From JBBDMU01 sp040905685 (GTDB taxonomy: Bacteria > Bacteroidota > Rhodothermia > Balneolales > Natronogracilivirgulaceae), in NCBI GenBank assembly GCA_040905685.1, contig JBBDRB010000092.1, forward strand, positions 1-64,000: 64,000 nucleotides of DNA, in the 5' to 3' direction. Positions 46,033-53,894 of the stretch are shown here, piece after piece. Position numbers and translations under genes: made by a program. The notes below the pieces were generated by a model. It saw only the letters and a program-made list of their open reading frames with translations, was not told where the DNA came from and searched no databases. Numbering within the stretch: position 1 is the first letter of the stretch; every line of letters starts with the position of its first letter.

Positions 46033-46064
46033 TTATACAATTTTAACCCTGTTTTACCCCTAGT
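46033..46064 (-). promoter_or_regulatory. Candidate ECF-sigma promoter, copy 2
   Basis: Minus strand: ACTAGGGGTAAA (46064-46053), 12 nt, TTGTATAA (46040-46033), ending 30 bp before the lipoprotein ATG. It overlaps the TAG stop codon of the sigma gene. Spacing and orientation match copy 1 at 40755-40786. Confidence 0.6.
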
Positions 46065-46689
46065 ATATATTGATTTTATTATCAGCGTTACGGTGTTTAG
46101 ACCGGTAGCTTTCCATGGCTTTGCGTATGTCCTTAAAAGCAACGGCCATATGATTTTCAATGGTCTTCACGCTCACCTTCATTTCCTCGGCCGTTTCTTT
46201 ATAGGTAAACTGCTGGAGAAAGCAAAAATCAAATACCATTCTGCGCTTCACGGGCATCGAGGCAACCGTGTTATGCAGGGTTTCCATCATTTGCGCAAGC
46301 TGAACATGATCTTCCGGAGATTGAACTTCTTCGGGGACCGGCATTTCGGCATCGTTATCGAAGCGGTTGTTGAACTTGATCTCATTCAACATACGCGTAT
46401 AGGCCGTCCGGAACAGGTAAGCCTTCAATGATTTTGTTTCATCTATATCCTGGCGTCTTTCCCATATGATGACGAACGACTTCTGTATCAGGTCCTCGGC
46501 CGTAGCCCGGTCGAGTCCACGACTAATAAGGAACCGGTACAAAGGGTTGTAATGACAATCAAAAAACTCCTGAAAAGCCTGATGATCACCTTTTTTTATC
46601 CTGAGCGAGATACTCCTCTCGTCGGAATTGTTATGTGTAACTGCAGCCAGGACAGGAATCAACCATACAGCATTCAGTAATGCAACCAT
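46060..46689 (-). CDS. RNA polymerase ECF sigma factor (FecI-like)
   Basis: 209 residues. Region 2 (DHQAFQEFFDCHYNPLYRFLISRGLDRATAEDLIQKSFVIIWERR, SLKAYLFRTAYTRMLNEIK) and region 4 (MPVKRRMVFDFCFLQQFTYKETAEEMKVSVKTIENHM) are complete. The first 26 residues (MVALLNAVWLIPVLAAV...) are odd for a sigma factor, so the real start may lie a little downstream, but no better start codon is obvious. It heads the lipoprotein-FecR-receptor unit and should read the shared ACTAGGGGTAAA-N12-TTGTA promoters. Confidence 0.92.
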   Translation of the reverse strand: MVALLNAVWLIPVLAAVTHNNSDERSISLRIKKGDHQAFQEFFDCHYNPLYRFLISRGLDRATAEDLIQKSFVIIWERRQDIDETKSLKAYLFRTAYTRMLNEIKFNNRFDNDAEMPVPEEVQSPEDHVQLAQMMETLHNTVASMPVKRRMVFDFCFLQQFTYKETAEEMKVSVKTIENHMAVAFKDIRKAMESYRSKHRNADNKINIY

Positions 46690-46732
46690 TGTTAGTTTAA
46701 CTTAAAAATCAATATCCCGGAGACCAGACCTG

Positions 46733-46740
46733 CAAAGATA
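46733..46740 (-). promoter_or_regulatory. Bacteroidota-type -7 element upstream of the sigma gene
   Basis: TATCTTTG on the minus strand fits TAnnTTTG, 43 bp upstream of the sigma ATG. No clear TTG -33 element lies at the expected distance, so it is tentative. Confidence 0.35.
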
Positions 46741-46848
46741 GGGTTAAAAGAATTTAAAGTAAAAACCCCATTGTTGAAGATTATAAGAATATTAAAAATT
46801 ATTTATCTATTTATTAAGATAAAAAATTTTACTATCTCCACAACTGTC

Positions 46849-47061
46849 TTAGTTGCTTTTTTGCTCCGTCTGGCCCTGTTTAATAATCGCATCCAAATCC
46901 AGAGACTCAATGGCGCCGACAGCCGCTTCCATTGCGCCTTCGCTGCACAGCCCATCCATAGCGGCTTCCCTGAATCCTTCCCGTGCGGCTTCAAGGCAGG
47001 CCCTTCTTACCTTCTCGGCCTGTAGCTTTATCTGACCGGTATCGTTATCTCCTTCCGGCAT
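46849..47061 (-). CDS. Small conserved-looking acidic helical protein
   Basis: About 70 residues from the ATG at 47061, which has GGAG 6 nt upstream and overlaps the end of the preceding lipoprotein gene by 17 nt. KVRRACLEAAREGFREAAMDGLCSEGAMEAAVGAIESLDLDAII looks like a short helical protein type I have seen in Bacteroidota, sometimes mislabelled as acetyltransferase. A longer frame from 47265 is a shadow of the lipoprotein gene. Function unknown. Confidence 0.65.
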   Translation of the reverse strand: MPEGDNDTGQIKLQAEKVRRACLEAAREGFREAAMDGLCSEGAMEAAVGAIESLDLDAIIKQGQTEQKSN

Positions 47062-47902
47062 CATCTTCTCCGTTAAAAAACCGTGGCTGATAATCCCTGC
47101 GAATCTCCGTGAGCTCCCCTGTGAGGGAGGCCTCCTGACCGGCCTCACTGTATTCAAAACGAACAAGACACCCGGGCACATCATCGGTAACCCACCACCG
47201 GTATTCATACTGACCGGCATCGTCTCCCATCTGTTCGGAGGAAAAGAGCAGCCGGTTTGTATCAAAGCTGCCGGCGCCCACGGTCACCGCTTCACGGCCT
47301 TCCAGATAATCCGACCCTTCTTCCAGATGATAATGTGCGGTTTGGTAGCCGGCCTCTTCCAGGGCTTCCTCGCCGGCTTCGGTTTCCTGCTGCCGGGTAT
47401 TGTCGTAAGCAAATTCATGATGACGGACCTCTCCGTTTTCCGGATCACGTAAATACATTTCCCTGGCCTGAAGATCCGAATCGAGCAGAATTTCAAATTC
47501 CATGGGCTGCGCTTCATCGGAATGGAATTTCAGGAACCACCAGCCGGACCCATCCTCATACCGTTCAAGCAAGGCTCGTTCTGCCATGAACGAAGAAGAC
47601 CCGCTCCCGTCTGCTGACCGGACCCGCCAGGTTGACCCCTCGCCTACCTCAAAATCAAGGGGCGCAATACCGAATCCCCCCACAAAAAATGCCTGGGTAT
47701 ACGCCAGCTGATACAGCATAACATCGGTATAACCGGCCAGGATGGTCCCCATTTCCTGTTCAATGGCCTGCCCTACAGCCTGATCGACAGCGCCCCGTAT
47801 TGATGCCTCATGAACCATGCATCCGGTCACAAGCACCACTGAAAGCAGACAGGCAGCGACAAGTTTTGGTCCGGCGAGATCCTTAACCCTGTTATTCTTC
47901 AT
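47045..47902 (-). CDS. Unknown lipoprotein
   Basis: 285 residues. Signal peptide with lipobox VTGC at about 25-28. The N-terminal mature part contains GAVDQAVGQAIEQEMGTILAGYTDVMLYQLAYTQAFFVGGFG, a glycine-containing amphipathic stretch; the rest is beta-rich, acidic and Trp/Tyr-bearing (GSGWWFLKFHSDE, YEYRWWVTDDVPGCLVRFEY). No family recognised. Two-gene unit with the small acidic protein downstream. Confidence 0.8.
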   Translation of the reverse strand: MKNNRVKDLAGPKLVAACLLSVVLVTGCMVHEASIRGAVDQAVGQAIEQEMGTILAGYTDVMLYQLAYTQAFFVGGFGIAPLDFEVGEGSTWRVRSADGSGSSSFMAERALLERYEDGSGWWFLKFHSDEAQPMEFEILLDSDLQAREMYLRDPENGEVRHHEFAYDNTRQQETEAGEEALEEAGYQTAHYHLEEGSDYLEGREAVTVGAGSFDTNRLLFSSEQMGDDAGQYEYRWWVTDDVPGCLVRFEYSEAGQEASLTGELTEIRRDYQPRFFNGEDDAGRR

Positions 47903-48036
47903 AAACCAGTCCTGTTATGATTCTTTACTCCTTGCCATTTTGCATAAACTACATGGTAGCAAAAGGGACGGTTTTAATCAATCCACAAGATCTTAGATTA
48001 CAATACCTTAATATGAGCCGGTGCTGTAAAGCCGCA

Positions 48037-48465
48037 TTACACCAGTTTGGCATTTAATGTGATTACCGGCCCCCCTTTTAAGGCTTTGGATACAGGACAG
48101 TTTTGCTTCGCCCCTTCCGCTATTTTTTGAAATTCCGCCTCGTCTATGCCTGAAACTTCCGATTGGTTATTCAGGGTAATTTCGACAAGAGCCGGCCCAT
48201 TGTCGGTGATCCGGAAATCCACATCAGCATGAGTATGAGCCGATGAAGGGGGATATCCGGCTTTATCAAGCTCGTTAGACAATGCCATAGAAAAACAACC
48301 GGCCAGGGCTGCGCCGATCAGTTCCTCAGGATTCGTTCCCGTGCCCTCTTCAAAACGGGAAGAAAAAGAATAATTACCTTCGTAAGCACCACTTTCGAGT
48401 TTCATCACTCCCTTGCCGCCTTTTAAATTGCCGGTCCATTTTGCTTCTGCTTTTCTTATTGACAT
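48037..48465 (-). CDS. osmC: OsmC-family peroxiredoxin
   Basis: 142 residues. TNPEELIGAALAGCFSMALSNEL holds the first catalytic Cys and AKQNCPVSKALKG the second; YEGNYSFSSRFEEGTGTNP is typical of the OsmC branch. It reduces organic hydroperoxides through the cysteine pair in the cytoplasm. Stands alone on the minus strand. Confidence 0.95.
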   Translation of the reverse strand: MSIRKAEAKWTGNLKGGKGVMKLESGAYEGNYSFSSRFEEGTGTNPEELIGAALAGCFSMALSNELDKAGYPPSSAHTHADVDFRITDNGPALVEITLNNQSEVSGIDEAEFQKIAEGAKQNCPVSKALKGGPVITLNAKLV

Positions 48466-48607
48466 AGTTTTTATATTGTATTAATAATTTCGGGTTAATC
48501 GACTACATAAGATACCATTATTGCGTAAATATGAAATTAATCATCCGGATTTGCAACCTTTTCTTCCGTTGCGGTCTGATCTTCCATCTCTTTACACCGA
48601 TACCTTT

Positions 48608-49018
48608 ATGGCCCTTGACTTAACAACCCCGGCCCTGCTTTTTCCCGCCATATCATTGCTGCTGCTGGCCTATTCCAACCGCTTTCTTGCTATTGCAAGC
48701 CTGATCAGAACCCTCCACATGAAATACAACCAGGATGCCGGATCGGTGATCTTCGCCCAGATAGACAACCTGAGGCGGCGCATCTACCTGATCAAGAAAA
48801 TGCAGATTTGGGGTATGGGAAGCCTGTTGCTGTGTGTGGTATGCATGTTCCTGCTTTACATAGGGTACTACCTGGCCGGTGCCGGGATCTTTGCCATCAG
48901 CCTGATCATGCTCATCGTATCTCTCTGGCAATCCATTCTGGAGATCTGGATTTCTACCGAAGCCCTGAACCTTGAACTCAGCGACATGGAATCGGGGAGC
49001 AAAAAAGGGGATAAATAA
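48608..49018 (+). CDS. DUF2721 membrane protein
   Basis: About 136 residues from the ATG at 48608 (MALDLTTPALLFPAISLLLLAY); a TTG at 48521 would add 29 polar residues not expected in the family. Three membrane segments, with the conserved YSNRFLAIASLIRTLH and QIDNLRRRIYLIKKMQ between the first two. DUF2721 proteins are small inner-membrane proteins of unknown function. Confidence 0.85.
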   Translation: MALDLTTPALLFPAISLLLLAYSNRFLAIASLIRTLHMKYNQDAGSVIFAQIDNLRRRIYLIKKMQIWGMGSLLLCVVCMFLLYIGYYLAGAGIFAISLIMLIVSLWQSILEIWISTEALNLELSDMESGSKKGDK

Positions 49019-49098
49019 TTGAACCCTTACTGGGTTAAAATCAATATCTTCCTTATATCCCATTCATAATATTAAATGATTAACACAGGTTACCATAT

Positions 49099-50445
49099 AT
49101 GTTCATTGATCACGATAGCCTTAATAATATATACCAGAAGATTGTCAGAAAAAATGCCGGCGAAGAAGAATTCCATCAATCCGTTCTGGAGGTTTTCGGT
49201 TCCCTTGAACCGGTCATCGAAAAATATCCCGAATTGCTGAATCACAAAGTTCTGGAACGACTTTGCGAGCCGGAACGGCAGATCATCTTCAGGGTACCCT
49301 GGCAGGATGATAATAATGAAATTCATGTTAACCGTGGTTTTCGTGTGGAATTCAACAGTGTACTCGGGCCCTATAAAGGAGGCTTACGATTCCATCCGTC
49401 GGTAAATCTGGGTGTGATCAAATTTCTGGGTTTTGAGCAGATCTTCAAGAACAGCCTGACAGGCATGCCGCTCGGAGGAGGAAAGGGAGGATCTGATTTT
49501 GATCCCAAAGGAAAATCGGATGCGGAGGTCATGCGCTATTGCCAAAGCTTCATGACCGAACTGTACCGGCATCTGGGCGAATACACCGATGTGCCGGCCG
49601 GTGATATTGGTATCGGGCAACGGGAAATCGGCTATCTGTTCGGACAATACAAACGCATAACCAATCGCTATGAATCGGCCGTCATGACCGGCAAAGGTAT
49701 TGACTGGGGCGGAACCCTCGTACGCACGGAAGCCACGGGGTACGGGTTAATCTATTTTGTTGAAGAAATGCTGAAAGTCACCGGCGGACACCTGGAGGGG
49801 AAGACCTGCATCATTTCGGGTTCAGGCAATGTGGCTATTTATGCCATGGAAAAGGCCCTGCAACTGGGTGCCAAAGTAGTAGCCTGTTCCGATTCAACAG
49901 GGTATATTTATGACGAAAAGGGCATCGACGTGGATCTTATCAAAGGTATAAAAGAGGTGAGGCGGGGGCGCATCAGCGAGTATCAGGAACAGCATAAGAA
50001 TGCCTGGTATAAAAAGGGCGGCAACCTCTGGGAAATACCCTGTGATGTGGCCTTACCCTGCGCAACGCAAAATGAACTGAGCGAAAGCGATGCAAAAAAA
50101 TTAGTCCGCAATGGCTGCAGTACGGTCGCCGAGGGCGCCAATATGCCGACGACCCCCGGCGGCATTAAGATCTTCCAGAAGGCTAACATATCATTCGGGC
50201 CCGGCAAAGCGGCCAACGCCGGCGGAGTAGCCACTTCGGCCCTTGAAATGCAGCAAAATGCCAGCCGGGATGTATGGACTTTTGAACATGCGGAAACCCG
50301 TCTGACTGAAATCATGGCTCAGATTCACGAACGGTGTTATGAAACCTCGGAAGAATACGGCACCCCCGGCAACTACATTAACGGGGCCAATATAGCCGGG
50401 TTTCTCAAAGTAGCTAAAGCAATTGATGCCCTTGGCCTGATCTGA
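49099..50445 (+). CDS. gdhA: NADP-type glutamate dehydrogenase
   Basis: 448 residues, the length of hexameric GDH. GPYKGGLRFHPSVNLGVIKFLGFEQ and PLGGGKGGSDFDPKGKSD with the catalytic Lys are GdhA signatures; ISGSGNVAIYAMEKA is the Rossmann loop. It makes glutamate from 2-oxoglutarate and ammonia, a nitrogen donor for the histidine enzymes encoded next. It ends 57 nt before the his leader ORF. Confidence 0.97.
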   Translation: MFIDHDSLNNIYQKIVRKNAGEEEFHQSVLEVFGSLEPVIEKYPELLNHKVLERLCEPERQIIFRVPWQDDNNEIHVNRGFRVEFNSVLGPYKGGLRFHPSVNLGVIKFLGFEQIFKNSLTGMPLGGGKGGSDFDPKGKSDAEVMRYCQSFMTELYRHLGEYTDVPAGDIGIGQREIGYLFGQYKRITNRYESAVMTGKGIDWGGTLVRTEATGYGLIYFVEEMLKVTGGHLEGKTCIISGSGNVAIYAMEKALQLGAKVVACSDSTGYIYDEKGIDVDLIKGIKEVRRGRISEYQEQHKNAWYKKGGNLWEIPCDVALPCATQNELSESDAKKLVRNGCSTVAEGANMPTTPGGIKIFQKANISFGPGKAANAGGVATSALEMQQNASRDVWTFEHAETRLTEIMAQIHERCYETSEEYGTPGNYINGANIAGFLKVAKAIDALGLI

Positions 50446-50447
50446 CT

Positions 50448-50460
50448 TTGAATAATTCAA
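50448..50460. repeat. Palindrome TTGAAT-A-ATTCAA before the his leader
   Basis: A perfect 6-bp inverted repeat 3 bp after the gdhA stop and 43 bp before the his leader ATG. Could be an operator for the his unit; short. Confidence 0.3.
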
Positions 50461-50502
50461 TTCACGATTCCTTCTTCCCAAAAAAACCATTATCTTATCG
50501 TC

Positions 50503-50601
50503 ATGATTTTGACATTAAAACATACCCCCTGTTATGGTGTGACCCAGCCTCACGGTCACCGGCATGTTCATTTTCATGGAGAGCTCCATATTCTAGTTTG
50601 A
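50503..50601 (+). CDS. hisL: Histidine-rich leader peptide of the his operon
   Basis: ATG at 50503 to TGA at 50599-50601 encodes 32 residues beginning MILTLKHTPCYGV and continuing PHGHRHVHFHGELH. Seven of 32 residues are His (positions 7, 17, 19, 21, 23, 25, 29), six of them within 13 residues, 54 nt upstream of hisG. This is the layout of a transcription-attenuation leader in which ribosome stalling at His codons senses charged tRNA-His. No clear Shine-Dalgarno sequence precedes it; GTG at 50539 is another start. Confidence 0.75.
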   Translation: MILTLKHTPCYGVTQPHGHRHVHFHGELHILV

Positions 50602-50637
50602 TTTTTTTGACTCTCCTGCTTTTAAACCATTTTTTTT
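50536..50637 (+). promoter_or_regulatory. Candidate his attenuator region
   Basis: Inside and after the leader: GTGACC (50539-50544) pairs with GGTCAC (50554-50559); ATGGA-GAGC-TCCAT (50576-50589) can form a small hairpin; GGAGAG (50578-50583) can instead pair with CTCTCC (50611-50616). T runs occur at 50602-50608 and 50630-50637. These could be exclusive folds, but a textbook GC hairpin directly before a T run is not seen. Confidence 0.4.
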
Positions 50638-50655
50638 ACCCAATATCTTTATTCT

Positions 50656-51525
50656 GTGAAACCTGAAACTTCACTTCGAATTGCCATCCAAAAAGGCGGC
50701 CGTCTTTCCGAGAAAACCATAAAATTGCTGGATAACATAGGCCTGGAATTCGACGGCTATAAAAATCGGCTTATGGTCCCCAGTAAAAATTTCAATGTTG
50801 AACTGCTCCTCATCCGTGATGATGATATACCGGAGTATGTGCAGGATGGGGTTTGTGAGCTGGGTTTTGTTGGCGAGAATGTAACGGCTGAAAAGCAGGC
50901 CAACGTGACCACCCTGCGTGACCTGGGCTTTGGCGGCTGCCGCCTTTCCGTCGCCGTGCCGAAAGGCTCTGATTTCACCTCCGTACATGACCTTGACCAT
51001 GCCCGCATTGCCACCAGCTATCCCAACCTCACCAGGGCCTGGTTCAGCGAACACAACCTGTCCGTTAACATCATCCCCATTTCCGGTGCCGTGGAAATCA
51101 CGCCAAAGCTTGACGTGGCCGATGCCATATGCGATCTGGTCTCTACGGGCGGTACGCTGAAAAGCAACGGCCTTGTTGAACTGGAAACCATAATGCATTC
51201 AGAATGCCAGTTGATACAGACCAATAAGGCCATTTCAGCTGAGAAGCAGATTCTGATCGACAAATTTCTCCTGCGCATCAATGCCCGGCAACAGGCCGAA
51301 CGGAGCCGGTATATTCTGATGAACGCCCCTGTGGATTCTGTAAACAAGGTCTGCAGCCTCATCCCGTCCCTGAACAGTCCGACGGTGCTCCCGCTTGCCG
51401 ACCCTGACATGCGTGCCATTCATTCGGTGATTGCCATCAATGAATTTTGGGTGGTAATGGAAGAACTCAAGGAAGCCGGAGCGACAGGAATCGTAATTTT
51501 GCCCATAGAGAACATGATCGTCTAA
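50656..51525 (+). CDS. hisG: ATP phosphoribosyltransferase (long form)
   Basis: 289 residues, the long HisG form with a C-terminal regulatory domain (about 215-289; VIAINEFWVVMEELKEAGATGIVILPIENM). LRIAIQKGGRLSEKTIKLL and DDIPEYVQDGVCELGFVGENV open the catalytic domain; VEITPKLDVADAICDLVSTGGTLKSNGL binds PRPP. It catalyses the first step of histidine synthesis and is usually feedback-inhibited by histidine. GTG start at 50656, 54 nt after the His-rich leader ORF. Confidence 0.96.
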   Translation: MKPETSLRIAIQKGGRLSEKTIKLLDNIGLEFDGYKNRLMVPSKNFNVELLLIRDDDIPEYVQDGVCELGFVGENVTAEKQANVTTLRDLGFGGCRLSVAVPKGSDFTSVHDLDHARIATSYPNLTRAWFSEHNLSVNIIPISGAVEITPKLDVADAICDLVSTGGTLKSNGLVELETIMHSECQLIQTNKAISAEKQILIDKFLLRINARQQAERSRYILMNAPVDSVNKVCSLIPSLNSPTVLPLADPDMRAIHSVIAINEFWVVMEELKEAGATGIVILPIENMIV

Positions 51526-51535
51526 CAACCGTACG

Positions 51536-52816
51536 ATGAAAAAGTATCTTTACTCCACCCTTACCAGTCTGCAAATTGACGAATTGTGCAGGAGACCGGC
51601 CATGGACTTCGAATCCGTTTTCGGTGAGGTTGGCCCCATTATTGAGGATGTGCGCCTGAGGGGCGACGATGCCGTTCTGGATTTAACCCAACGCTTCGAC
51701 GGGGTGCGTCCGGACCCGCTGTCCGGACCCGTCAGCAATACCCCGGAGATTCCTGTTCAGGCCAATGTGGCCGAAGCGTTCGAGACGGCATATACCAATA
51801 TTTTCAGGTTTCACAAGGCCCAGTATCCGAAGGATCTGATTGTGGAAACCATGGCCGGCATTGTTTGCAGCCGGGTTGCCAGACCCATCAAACGGGTTGG
51901 ATTATACATACCGGGGGGAACGGCGGTTCTTCCTTCGTCTTTGCTCATGCTGGGCGTGCCGGCAAAAATTGCCGGTTGCGAGGAAATTGTCGTGGCCACG
52001 CCACCCCGGGCCGACGGAACCGTGGCGCCGGAGATTGAATATGTAGCCTCCCTGATCGGTGCATCTTGCATTGTAAAAGCGGGCGGGGCACAGGCTATAG
52101 CCGCCCTGGCCTACGGAACAGCCTCCATACCCAAAGTAGACAAGATCCTGGGCCCGGGTAACCGCTACGTGACGGCCGCAAAGATGCTTCTTCAAAACAG
52201 CGACGCCATGATCAGCATTGACATGCCAGCCGGTCCCTCGGAAGTTCTGGTGATTGCCGACCGCCAATCCGACCCCGCTTTCATAGCGGCCGACCTGTTG
52301 TCCCAGGCTGAACACGGACCCGACAGCCAGGTTGTGCTCGTGGGGATCGGCGAGATGGACTTCGAAAAAATTGAAGAAGAGATCAGCCGCCAGAATGAGA
52401 AGCTTTCAAGGTCTGACGTCACTGCGAAGGCTCTCGATAACAGCTTTATCGTAGAAACGGCCGATGCCCGTGACGCTATGGCTTTTGCCAATCGCTACGC
52501 TCCGGAGCATCTTATCATCAATTGCACCGGGGCCGAACACCTATCCACAACCGTCAAAAACGCGGGATCTGTATTTATAGGTCCATGGTCGGCGGAAAGC
52601 GTTGGTGATTATGCCTCCGGAACCAACCATACGCTGCCTACCTACGGATACGCACGCATGTACAGCGGCGTGTCCCTGGATTCTTTTTTTAAGCATATCA
52701 CCATGCAGCGGCTCTCTGAAGAAGGTTTAAAAGCCATCGCCGCGACCGTTACGACCATGGCAGAGCTTGAAGCACTCGATGCCCACAAGAACGCCATAAC
52801 TATTCGCCTTCAATAA
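51536..52816 (+). CDS. hisD: Histidinol dehydrogenase
   Basis: 426 residues. GLYIPGGTAVLPSSLLMLGVPAKIAG, GGAQAIAALAYGTASIPKVDKILGPGNRYVTAAKMLL and MPAGPSEVLVIAD are HisD signatures; the Zn-site Glu/His lie around SQAEHGPDSQ. It oxidises histidinol to histidine in two NAD-dependent steps. It starts 10 nt after hisG. Confidence 0.97.
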   Translation: MKKYLYSTLTSLQIDELCRRPAMDFESVFGEVGPIIEDVRLRGDDAVLDLTQRFDGVRPDPLSGPVSNTPEIPVQANVAEAFETAYTNIFRFHKAQYPKDLIVETMAGIVCSRVARPIKRVGLYIPGGTAVLPSSLLMLGVPAKIAGCEEIVVATPPRADGTVAPEIEYVASLIGASCIVKAGGAQAIAALAYGTASIPKVDKILGPGNRYVTAAKMLLQNSDAMISIDMPAGPSEVLVIADRQSDPAFIAADLLSQAEHGPDSQVVLVGIGEMDFEKIEEEISRQNEKLSRSDVTAKALDNSFIVETADARDAMAFANRYAPEHLIINCTGAEHLSTTVKNAGSVFIGPWSAESVGDYASGTNHTLPTYGYARMYSGVSLDSFFKHITMQRLSEEGLKAIAATVTTMAELEALDAHKNAITIRLQ

Positions 52817-52838
52817 GAACTGTCCCTGTTCTCTCCAA

Positions 52839-53894
52839 ATGAAAAAGTTCAATCTCCATAATCTGGTCCGGCCCAATATTCGAAATCTGCAGCCGTACCG
52901 TTGCGCCCGGGATGATTTTGACAGCGGCATCCTGCTGGATGCCAATGAAAACAGTTTTGGCTCACTGATCGCGTCCGACCTGGACCTGAACCGGTACCCC
53001 GACCCTTATCAGAATAAACTAAGAGACGGCGTGGCAGCCTTCCGGGGACTTCAGCAACAACAGGTTTTTTTAGGCTCCGGAAGTGATGAAGCCATTGATC
53101 TGATCATCCGGGTCTTTTGCGAACCGGGAAAAGACGCCGTTCTCATTACTCCGCCAACATACGGAATGTATAAAGTCTCAGCCTCTATAAATGATAACCC
53201 GGTAATTCAGGTGCCATTAAGTCCGCAGTTTCAGCTTCGGACCAGGGATATCCTGCAAAAGGTGACCCCTTCAACGAAGGTGATCTTTTTGTGTTCGCCC
53301 AATAACCCTACCGCCAATCTGCTTGACAGAGAGGATATGAAGGAGATACTGGCCAATTTTGGGGGTATAGTCGTAATTGATGAGGCCTATATCGATTTCA
53401 GCGGAAAGGATACCATGGTCTCTGATCTGAACGCTTACCCCAATCTTATCGTACTGCAGACATTCTCCAAAGCATTCGGCATGGCAGGGACCCGGCTGGG
53501 AATTGCCCTCGCCTCACCGGAGATCATACGGGTACTGTTTAAAATCAAGGCCCCCTATAATGTGAACAAGCTGACCGCCCGGGCCGGACTCCAGGCCCTG
53601 GACCGCCTTGGTGAGATGAGGCGAACCGTGGCGGAGATACTGGCCGAACGGACCCGGCTGGCCGAACGGCTGGAAACCCTGGCCGGGATCAAGAAAATAT
53701 TCCCCACCGATGCCAATTTCATTTTGATCAGGGTGGATCATGCCCTGGATACCTACACCCAACTCGCCGGCCGTGGAGTGATTGTACGATACAGGGGCGA
53801 CCAGGTCCATTGTGAAGAGACGCTGCGCATTACAGTCGGTACGCCCGAAGAAAACGATGCATTGATCCGTAACCTTAAAGAGATCTTATCATGA
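52839..53894 (+). CDS. hisC: Histidinol-phosphate aminotransferase
   Basis: 351 residues, a fold-type I PLP enzyme. LDANENSFGS near the N-terminus, GSGSDEAIDLIIRVF, CSPNNPTANLL, VIDEAYIDFSG and QTFSKAFGMAGTRLGIALA with the PLP Lys. It transfers the amino group from glutamate to imidazole acetol phosphate. The stop overlaps the hisB ATG by 4 nt. Confidence 0.96.
   Translation: MKKFNLHNLVRPNIRNLQPYRCARDDFDSGILLDANENSFGSLIASDLDLNRYPDPYQNKLRDGVAAFRGLQQQQVFLGSGSDEAIDLIIRVFCEPGKDAVLITPPTYGMYKVSASINDNPVIQVPLSPQFQLRTRDILQKVTPSTKVIFLCSPNNPTANLLDREDMKEILANFGGIVVIDEAYIDFSGKDTMVSDLNAYPNLIVLQTFSKAFGMAGTRLGIALASPEIIRVLFKIKAPYNVNKLTARAGLQALDRLGEMRRTVAEILAERTRLAERLETLAGIKKIFPTDANFILIRVDHALDTYTQLAGRGVIVRYRGDQVHCEETLRITVGTPEENDALIRNLKEILS

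Noticed and set aside
46849..47265. 138-codon version of the small acidic protein
   Set aside because: Its first 68 codons only mirror the overlapping lipoprotein gene; the ATG at 47061 has a proper ribosome site.
50448..50666. 72-codon frame across the his leader region into hisG
   Set aside because: Overlaps the His-rich leader in another frame and runs into hisG; composition is not protein-like and the His-codon frame explains the region better.
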